A stretch of 12,163 nucleotides of DNA from an uncultured Cetobacterium sp. (GTDB taxonomy: Bacteria; Fusobacteriota; Fusobacteriia; Fusobacteriales; Fusobacteriaceae), in assembly GCA_934085975.1 (NCBI GenBank), contig CAKOHT010000020.1:1-12163 (forward strand). Direction: 5' to 3'. Positions 6,682-12,163 of this stretch are shown here, in pieces. The position numbers and the translations under genes were made by a program. Below the pieces are notes generated by a model that did no database searches, was not told the origin of the DNA, and saw only the letters and a program-made list of their open reading frames with translations. Numbering within the stretch: the first letter of the stretch is position 1; each line of letters starts with the position of its first letter.

Positions 6682-7746
6682 ATGAGAGATTTTATTTCAA
6701 TGAAAGATTTTACAAAAGGTGATATTTTAGAGGTTTTAAGAGTAGCAAAAGAGTTAGAGAAAAAAAATGAAGAACTTTTGAAAAATAAAATAGTTGGAAG
6801 CTTATTTTTCGAACCTTCAACAAGAACAAGGTTATCATTCACATCAGCTGCTTATAGATTAGGAGCTAAAGTTTTAGGATTTGATTCACCAGATGCTACT
6901 TCTTTAAAAAAAGGGGAATCGTTAAGAGATACGATAAAGATGACAGAAGCTTATTCTGATGTAATTGTTATGAGACATAATAGAGATGGAGCGGCTCGTT
7001 TTGCAGCAGATATAGCAAAAGTGCCAGTAATAAATGCAGGGGATGGAGCTAATGAGCATCCAAGCCAAACCCTTTTAGATCTATATACAATTGAAAAAGA
7101 ATTTGGAAGTATAGAAGGAAAAAAGGTGGCTTTTGTAGGAGATTTAAAATATGGAAGAACAGTTCATTCATTAACAAAAGCATTAGAGATGTTCAACTGT
7201 GAGTTTTACTTTATAGCACCAGAAGTAATCCAAATACCAGAGTATATTGTAAGAGAGCTTGAGAAAAAAAATATAAAATATCATATATTAAATGATTATA
7301 AAGATGTATTAAAAGAGATAGATGTATTATATATGACAAGAATTCAAAAGGAAAGATTTGATAATCAAGAAGATTATGAAAAAGTAGCTGGAGTTTATAT
7401 TATAGATAAAGAAAGTATTGTAGGTAAATGTAAAGAAGATATGATAGTTTTACATCCGTTGCCTAGAGTAGATGAAATAAAAATAGATTTGGATGAAACA
7501 AAACACGCTAAATATTTTGAGCAAGCAGCAAATGGAGTTCCAACAAGAGAAGCGATTTTTTCAATAGCTTTAGGATTAATAGAAACATTAAAGTATGAGA
7601 GGCTAGAAAAAGATATTAGAAAATCAACTGAAATTATTTGTAGTAATGAAAAATGTATCACAAAGTTTGAGAAAACAGAAAACAAATATGTTTTAGATAA
7701 AGAACATGAATATTGTTATTACTGTAATAGAGATATAAAAAAATAA
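6682..7746 (+). CDS. pyrB: Aspartate carbamoyltransferase fused to a PyrI-type zinc domain
   Basis: Catalyses carbamoyl phosphate plus aspartate to carbamoyl aspartate, the first committed pyrimidine step. Residues 1 to ~306 form a complete catalytic chain: FEPSTRTRLSF (43-53, phosphate-binding STRT), the SLKKGESLRDT loop, HPSQTLLDLYT, and HPLPRVDEI near the C-terminal end. The protein is 354 residues against about 305-310 for PyrB. After a linker of ~12 residues, the tail contains C320-x4-C325-x19-C345-x2-C348, matching the zinc-binding domain of the regulatory chain PyrI (C-x4-C ... C-x2-C) that contacts catalytic chains. PyrI's ~100-residue N-terminal nucleotide-binding domain is absent, so CTP/ATP control through it is not expected. 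The start is ATG 6682 after AAGGAGG. It is the first structural gene behind the attenuator, and pyrK follows 30 bases downstream. Catalytic identity is certain. The structural role of the zinc tail (holding trimers together) is inference. Confidence 0.96.
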   Translation: MRDFISMKDFTKGDILEVLRVAKELEKKNEELLKNKIVGSLFFEPSTRTRLSFTSAAYRLGAKVLGFDSPDATSLKKGESLRDTIKMTEAYSDVIVMRHNRDGAARFAADIAKVPVINAGDGANEHPSQTLLDLYTIEKEFGSIEGKKVAFVGDLKYGRTVHSLTKALEMFNCEFYFIAPEVIQIPEYIVRELEKKNIKYHILNDYKDVLKEIDVLYMTRIQKERFDNQEDYEKVAGVYIIDKESIVGKCKEDMIVLHPLPRVDEIKIDLDETKHAKYFEQAANGVPTREAIFSIALGLIETLKYERLEKDIRKSTEIICSNEKCITKFEKTENKYVLDKEHEYCYYCNRDIKK

Positions 7747-7776
7747 AATATTTTAAGATAGATTTGGGAGGAAAAA

Positions 7777-8580
7777 ATGTTTTTAGAGGATTGTAAAGTA
7801 TTAGAAAATTATAAAGTTGGAGAAGACTACTACTTAATAAAAATAGAATCTGAGAAGGCTTCTCAATATTCAAAAGCTGGGCAGTTTTTTATGTTAAAAT
7901 TAAAAAATGAAATAAGAATTTTAAGAAGACCAATCAGTCTTCATTATGTAGATAAAGATAAAAATATTTTAGAGTTTTATTATGAAGTAAAAGGTGGAGG
8001 GACAAAGGAGTTTGCTACACTTGAAGTTGGAGAAATTTTAAATATTCAAGGACCTTTAGGAAGAGGATTTACAACAGAAGTAAAAAATAAAAAGTGTGTT
8101 GTTGTTGGTGGAGGAATGGGAATCGCTCCAACAAAGCTACTAATAGATGAGTTAAAAAAAGAAAATGAAGTTATATTTGTAGCTGGTGGAAGAGGGAAAG
8201 AAGCTTTAAATATATTAGAAAATTTAAATTTAGATGGAATAAAAACATATATAACAACAGATGATGGTTCTTTAGGAGAAAAAGGAAATATAATATCTGT
8301 TTTAAGCAGAGTTTTATCTGATGAAAAGATAGATATGGTTCAAACTTGTGGACCTCATAAAATGATGGAAGCAGTAGCAGAAACAACGCTAAAAGCAGAT
8401 GTGTTTTGTGAAGTATCTTTAGAAGAAAGAATGGCATGTGGAGTTAAGGCATGTGTTGGATGTTCAATAAAAACATTAGATGGGATGAAAAAAGTTTGTC
8501 ATGATGGACCGGTTTTTGATTCAAAAATAATAGTGGATGTAAATCCTAAAGAAAATACAGGGTGTAGCTGTGGAAACTAA
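7777..8580 (+). CDS. pyrK: Dihydroorotate dehydrogenase B, electron transfer subunit
   Basis: A 267-residue iron-sulfur flavoprotein that passes electrons from dihydroorotate oxidation in PyrD to NAD+. In order it shows an FAD-binding ferredoxin reductase barrel with RRPISLH (near residue 50), a NAD-binding domain with the glycine loop GGGMGIAP, and a C-terminal [2Fe-2S] site with C221, C226, C229 and C241 (C-x4-C-x2-C-x11-C). The final residues include an additional C-S-C just before the end (GCSCGN), which is not part of the usual cluster ligands. The start is ATG 7777 after GGGAGG. It directly precedes pyrD, its partner in the PyrD2K2 complex, with 13 bases between stop and the chosen pyrD start. 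Confidence 0.95.
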   Translation: MFLEDCKVLENYKVGEDYYLIKIESEKASQYSKAGQFFMLKLKNEIRILRRPISLHYVDKDKNILEFYYEVKGGGTKEFATLEVGEILNIQGPLGRGFTTEVKNKKCVVVGGGMGIAPTKLLIDELKKENEVIFVAGGRGKEALNILENLNLDGIKTYITTDDGSLGEKGNIISVLSRVLSDEKIDMVQTCGPHKMMEAVAETTLKADVFCEVSLEERMACGVKACVGCSIKTLDGMKKVCHDGPVFDSKIIVDVNPKENTGCSCGN

Positions 8581-8593
8581 GGGAGTGGAAAAG

Positions 8594-9511
8594 ATGAATA
8601 GATTAAAAACAAATTTTTTAGGAAAAGAGTTTAAAAATCCAATGGTAACATCATCAGGATGTTTTGGTTTTGGATTAGAGTATAAGGATTATTTTGATCC
8701 AAATGTTTTGGGAGGAATTGTAGTAAAAGGAATAACAATGGAACCTAGAGATGGTAACTATGGAACTAGAATAGCAGAGACTCCAGGAGGAATGCTAAAC
8801 TGTGTTGGACTTGAAAATCCAGGGATTGATTACTTTGAAAATGTAATTGTAAAAAATATAAAATCATCAGGAATTGAGTCTCCAATAATCGTTAACATAA
8901 ATGGAAAAGTAATAGAGGAGTATGTTGAAATAGCTAAAAGAGTAGAAAATATTCCAGAAGTTGATATGATAGAATTAAATATATCATGTCCAAATGTAAA
9001 AGATGGAGGAATGGCATTTGGTGCTAAGCCAGAAGTAGCTGGAGCTGTGACAAAGGCTGTTAGAGAAGTAACAACAAAACCTTTGATTGTAAAGCTATCA
9101 CCTAATGTAACGGATATAGTTCATATAGCAAAAGTTGTAGAAGAAAATGGTGCAGATGCGGTATCTTTAATAAATACTTTACTAGGAATGGCAATAGATA
9201 TTAAAAAGAGGAAACCTGTATTAGGAAATACTTTTGGTGGGTTCTCAGGACCTGCAGTAAAACCAGTAGCCTTAAGAATGGTATATCAAGTATATAAAAA
9301 TGTAAATATACCAATAGTTGGAATGGGAGGAATCTCTTCTACTGAGGATGCAATAGAATTTATGATGGCAGGAGCAACAATGGTTTCATTAGGAACAGGA
9401 TTATTTTCAAATCCAATTTTACCAGTTGAGATAAAAGATGGATTAGAAAAATTTTGTGAAGAGAATGGATTAGAAAATATACAAGAGATTGTAGGAGCAG
9501 CACACAACTAA
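8594..9511 (+). CDS. pyrD: Dihydroorotate dehydrogenase B, catalytic subunit (class 1B)
   Basis: An FMN-dependent TIM-barrel enzyme oxidising dihydroorotate to orotate in the cytosol, working with PyrK and NAD+. The N-terminal KNPMVTSSGCFGFG matches class 1B enzymes. The catalytic loop base is C132 in ELNISCPN; class 1 enzymes use Cys where class 2 uses Ser. The phosphate/FMN-binding GMGGISS and GAT..SLGTGLF segments lie near the C-terminus. Starting at ATG 8594 gives 305 residues, the usual length, with GGGAG about eight bases upstream. A GTG at 8570 in the same frame would add eight residues but overlaps the end of pyrK and aligns poorly with the family's N-terminus. pyrF follows after 23 bases. 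Confidence 0.95.
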   Translation: MNRLKTNFLGKEFKNPMVTSSGCFGFGLEYKDYFDPNVLGGIVVKGITMEPRDGNYGTRIAETPGGMLNCVGLENPGIDYFENVIVKNIKSSGIESPIIVNINGKVIEEYVEIAKRVENIPEVDMIELNISCPNVKDGGMAFGAKPEVAGAVTKAVREVTTKPLIVKLSPNVTDIVHIAKVVEENGADAVSLINTLLGMAIDIKKRKPVLGNTFGGFSGPAVKPVALRMVYQVYKNVNIPIVGMGGISSTEDAIEFMMAGATMVSLGTGLFSNPILPVEIKDGLEKFCEENGLENIQEIVGAAHN

Positions 9512-9534
9512 TAGATAAAAATAACGGAGGAAAA

Positions 9535-10263
9535 ATGAATATTAAAGATAGATTAATAATAGCATTGGATTATTCAAATATGGAGGATGCTAAGAATATA
9601 GTTGAAATTTTAGGAGAAACAGTTTCTTTTTATAAAGTGGGATTAGAGCTATTTTTAAACTCAAAGGGAGAGATGGTAGAATATCTTACTCAAAAAGGTA
9701 AAAAAGTATTTTTAGATTTAAAATTCCATGATATTCCAAATACAACAACAATGGCATCATTATTTGCAGCTAAACAAGATGTATTTATGTTTAATGTGCA
9801 TGCAAGTGGTGGAAGAGCTATGATGGAATCAGTTGCAAAAAGAGTAAAAGAGGTAAATCCGGAAATACTATCAATTGCTGTAACAATTTTAACAAGTTTT
9901 TCAGAAGAGGGATTAAAAGAAACTTTTAAAAGTGAATTAACATTAAAAGAGTTAGCTTTAAATTTAGCTAAATTAACAAAAGAAGCTGGAATGGATGGAA
10001 TTGTATGTTCGCCGTGGGAAGCAAAAGCTATTAAAGAACTATGTGGAGAAAACTTTAAAACAGTATGTCCTGGAGTAAGACCTAAATGGTCAGTTGCTAA
10101 TGATCAAGAGAGAATAATGACTCCTAAAGATGCAATACTAAATGGATGTGATTATCTAGTTGTAGGAAGACCAGTAACTAAAAATGGGAATCCTGTAGAA
10201 GCAGCTAAAAAAGTATTAGCTGAAATAGAGGAGGGAGTAAAAGAGGGAAGTCTATGTTGCTAA
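9535..10263 (+). CDS. pyrF: Orotidine 5'-phosphate decarboxylase
   Basis: A 242-residue TIM barrel that decarboxylates OMP to UMP, the last step of the pathway. The catalytic charged network is visible in FLDLKFHDIPNT (D61, K63, D66), preceded by the substrate aspartate in IALDYS (D12) and the lysine of YKVG (K34). Phosphate-gripping residues occur in CPGVRP and VGRPVTK near the C-terminus. The start is ATG 9535 with CGGAGG five bases upstream. Its last ten bases overlap the start of pyrC, which implies translational coupling. Length and motifs are those of the bacterial group I enzyme. Confidence 0.96.
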   Translation: MNIKDRLIIALDYSNMEDAKNIVEILGETVSFYKVGLELFLNSKGEMVEYLTQKGKKVFLDLKFHDIPNTTTMASLFAAKQDVFMFNVHASGGRAMMESVAKRVKEVNPEILSIAVTILTSFSEEGLKETFKSELTLKELALNLAKLTKEAGMDGIVCSPWEAKAIKELCGENFKTVCPGVRPKWSVANDQERIMTPKDAILNGCDYLVVGRPVTKNGNPVEAAKKVLAEIEEGVKEGSLCC

Positions 10264-11459
10264 AAAACTGTAGAGTTTTATATCATGGAGAAGAAGATAT
10301 AAAGGATATTTTAGTAGAAAAAGGAAAGATTGCTAAAATATATAGATGCTCAGAAGTAGAAGAGTTAGACATAGATGAAATTGTAGATATGGATGGAAAC
10401 TGGGTTTTACCTGGAGTAATAGATGTGCATACTCATATGAGAGATCCAGGATTATCTTATAAAGAGGATTTTGAAACAGGAAGTAAGGCATGTGCTAAGG
10501 GTGGAGTAACAACATTTATAGATATGCCAAACACAGTTCCAAATACAACAACAAAAGAGATTTTAGATGCTAAAGAGGGCAATTCTAAAAATAGAAGTTA
10601 TGTAGATTATGGATTTCACTTTGGGGGAAGTAAATTAGATAATAGTGAAGAGATAAAAAAGGTAAGAGATAGAGTAGCTTCAACTAAAATATTTCTGAAT
10701 ATGTCAACAGGTGATATGTTAGTTGAAGAGGAGAAAGTTTTAGAAAATTTATTTAAAGAATCTAAAATAATATCAGTTCATGCAGAGGAAGAGATGGTAG
10801 ATAAAGCTATAGATTTAGCTAGAAAATTTAGAAAACCACTATATTTATGCCATCTTTCTAAAAAGAGTGAGGTAGAAAAGTTAAGAGCTGCAAAAAAAGA
10901 GGGATTAAAAATATATGGAGAAGTAGCACCACACCACTTATTTTTAGATTCAAGTATGGCAAACTCATTACTTATAATGAAACCAGAGCTAAAAAGCAAA
11001 GAGGATAACGATGCTCTTTGGTTAGGAATAGAGGATGGGACTATTGATACAATAGGAACTGATCATGCACCACATACTTTAGAGGAAAAAAATTCTAAAA
11101 CAACATATGGAATACCAGGGGTGGAGAATTCTTTAGAGATGATGTTAAAAGAATTAAATAAAAAAATAGACATGAAAACTTTACAGAAAGTTATGTCAGA
11201 AAATCCAGCTAAAATATTTGGGATTGCTGGAAAAGGAAAGATAGAAGTTGGGTATGATGCAGATTTAGTTGTAGTAGATTTAAATAATAAAGAGATTATA
11301 AAAAATGAAGATGTAATCTCAAAATGTGGATGGACACCCTATAGTGGGATAGTAGGAGGGGGAAAAGTACTATTGAATATGGTGAGAGGTCATATTGTTT
11401 ATGATGGTGAAAATTTTATAGAAAAAATTGGTGAAGGAGTGAAATATAAAAATGTCTAG
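10254..11459 (+). CDS. pyrC: Dihydroorotase (class I)
   Basis: A 401-residue amidohydrolase that cyclises carbamoyl aspartate to dihydroorotate. Metal ligands are visible as H59-T-H61 in DVHTHMRDPG, H176 in SVHAEE, H200 in LCHLSK, and D270 in TDHAPHTLEEK. The substrate arginine follows the first motif (R63) and the MPNT asparagine is present. The DPGLSYKEDFETG signature and ~400-residue length place it with the Gram-positive-type class I enzymes, not the ~350-residue E. coli class II. The start ATG 10254 lies within the end of pyrF, with GAGGGA upstream inside pyrF. The 3' end overlaps pyrE by eight bases. Confidence 0.96.
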   Translation: MLLKNCRVLYHGEEDIKDILVEKGKIAKIYRCSEVEELDIDEIVDMDGNWVLPGVIDVHTHMRDPGLSYKEDFETGSKACAKGGVTTFIDMPNTVPNTTTKEILDAKEGNSKNRSYVDYGFHFGGSKLDNSEEIKKVRDRVASTKIFLNMSTGDMLVEEEKVLENLFKESKIISVHAEEEMVDKAIDLARKFRKPLYLCHLSKKSEVEKLRAAKKEGLKIYGEVAPHHLFLDSSMANSLLIMKPELKSKEDNDALWLGIEDGTIDTIGTDHAPHTLEEKNSKTTYGIPGVENSLEMMLKELNKKIDMKTLQKVMSENPAKIFGIAGKGKIEVGYDADLVVVDLNNKEIIKNEDVISKCGWTPYSGIVGGGKVLLNMVRGHIVYDGENFIEKIGEGVKYKNV

Positions 11460-12075
11460 AGAAAAAAATATAGCAAAATCGTTGTTGGGAACAGAGGTAG
11501 TTAGATTAAGTGTAAAGGATCCATTTACTTTTGTATCAGGAATAAAAAGTCCAATCTATTGTGACAATAGAAAAATGATAGGATTCCCTAAAGAGAGACA
11601 AGTTGTAGTAGATGCTTTTATAGAAGTTTTAAAAGAAAAAGACTTTGATATTGTAGCAGGAACAGCAACAGCAGGAATTCCATGGGCAGCATTTATAGCT
11701 CAAGAGATGAATGTACCAATGGCTTATATTAGAGGAGAAAAGAAGGCTCATGGTGCAGGAAGACAAATTGAAGGAGCTGAATTTGAAGGGAAAAAAGTAA
11801 TAATAATAGAAGACTTAATATCAACAGGAGGAAGCTCGATAAAGGCTGTAGCAGCTGCAAGAGAAGCAGGAGCTATAGGTGTTGAAGTGCTAGCAATATT
11901 CTCATATGAGTTTGAAAAGGCGTATAAGAATTTTGAACAAGATTATATCCCTTGGACAGCACTTTCAAATTTTGCTTCCTTAATCAATGTTGCGACAGAG
12001 GAAAACTACATAGATTCAGCAGAGGCAGAAATAGCTTTAAAGTGGAATAAAAATCCCGATACTTGGGGAAAATAA
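11452..12075 (+). CDS. pyrE: Orotate phosphoribosyltransferase
   Basis: A 207-residue enzyme joining orotate and PRPP to form OMP. The PRPP-binding motif is E120-D121-LISTGGSS after a hydrophobic strand (KVIII). The flexible catalytic loop RGEKKAHGAGRQIEG carries K97, K98 and H100. The N-terminal FTFVSGIKSPIYCDNR region is the orotate-binding segment. The start ATG 11452 lies within the last codons of pyrC, so translation is probably coupled. It is the last gene of the operon, followed by the terminator at 12101-12129. Confidence 0.96.
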   Translation: MSREKNIAKSLLGTEVVRLSVKDPFTFVSGIKSPIYCDNRKMIGFPKERQVVVDAFIEVLKEKDFDIVAGTATAGIPWAAFIAQEMNVPMAYIRGEKKAHGAGRQIEGAEFEGKKVIIIEDLISTGGSSIKAVAAAREAGAIGVEVLAIFSYEFEKAYKNFEQDYIPWTALSNFASLINVATEENYIDSAEAEIALKWNKNPDTWGK

Positions 12076-12100
12076 GAGGTTTACTAAAAAATAAACAATT

Positions 12101-12129
12101 AAAAAAGGCCTTTTTAAAAGGCCTTTTTT
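12101..12129 (+). terminator. Intrinsic terminator of the pyr operon
   Basis: AAAAAAGGCC (12101-12110) pairs with GGCCTTTTTT (12120-12129). The intervening TTTTTAAAA can extend the stem, making a near-perfect palindrome that ends in six T residues. It lies 25 bases after the pyrE stop and is symmetric, so it may work in both directions. Confidence 0.92.
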
Positions 12130-12158
12130 AACTTATTTATATTTCGGGGGAATAAACT

Positions 12159-12163
12159 ATGAC
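12159..12163 (+). CDS. Possible start of the next gene (cut by window edge)
   Basis: An ATG at 12159 follows a GGGGGAA (12146-12152) at normal ribosome binding site distance, right after the pyr terminator. Only five bases are available, so the product cannot be judged. Confidence 0.3.

Noticed and set aside
8570..8593. Alternative GTG start of pyrD at 8570
   Set aside because: It overlaps the end of pyrK, has no better ribosome binding site and adds eight residues not expected for class 1B PyrD. ATG 8594 has GGGAG at normal distance and gives the usual length.
1..12163. Mobile element, CRISPR array, phage or integration site next to the tRNA genes
   Set aside because: No repeat-spacer pattern, transposase, integrase or duplicated tRNA 3' end is visible. 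The genes are housekeeping with uniform composition.

Overview
The window is AT-rich DNA from a low-GC anaerobe. Purine-rich Shine-Dalgarno sequences (AGGAGG-type), heavy AGA/ATA/TTA codon use and the gene content fit a member of the Fusobacteriota (Fusobacterium/Cetobacterium-like). That placement is an inference from composition and gene style, not a database result. All genes look chromosomal and intact. I see no mobile element, CRISPR array or prophage.

Layout. The left edge (1-171, minus strand) holds tRNA-Glu(TTC) and tRNA-Gly(TCC), transcribed from a near-consensus promoter at 184-212. Next is hflX (272-2065, minus), a long ribosome-associated GTPase with an extra N-terminal domain that carries a complete JAMM/RadC-like metal-site signature. 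A divergent intergenic region separates hflX from a DAACS (SLC1-type) symporter gene (2241-3437, plus), which ends in its own terminator. A Na+/phosphate cotransporter with a C-terminal PhoU-like region (3661-5292) follows, then a class V aminotransferase/cysteine desulfurase-like gene (5344-6471).

The right half is a tight pyrimidine operon in the order pyrB, pyrK, pyrD, pyrF, pyrC, pyrE (6682-12075), ending in a strong terminator at 12101-12129. It encodes the steps from carbamoyl phosphate plus aspartate to OMP and UMP: aspartate carbamoyltransferase, dihydroorotase, the NAD-linked PyrD/PyrK dihydroorotate dehydrogenase, orotate phosphoribosyltransferase and OMP decarboxylase. Carbamoyl-phosphate synthase genes and pyrR are not in the window.

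The most interesting signal is upstream of pyrB (6459-6681). An extended -10 promoter (TTTACA-N17-TATACT) overlaps the end of the preceding gene. A good Shine-Dalgarno then precedes a 38-codon UUG-started leader ORF with a lysine cluster followed by a Phe/Leu, U-rich stretch. The last codons and stop of this leader lie inside a 14-bp hairpin followed by ten T residues. This is the architecture of the enterobacterial pyrBI (pyrL) UTP-sensing transcription-translation attenuator, in an apparently unrelated bacterium. The first gene of the operon is also unusual: PyrB carries at its C-terminus only the four-cysteine zinc domain of the regulatory chain PyrI, without the allosteric nucleotide-binding domain. 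Together these suggest that feedback is exerted by leader attenuation rather than by CTP/ATP binding to the enzyme.
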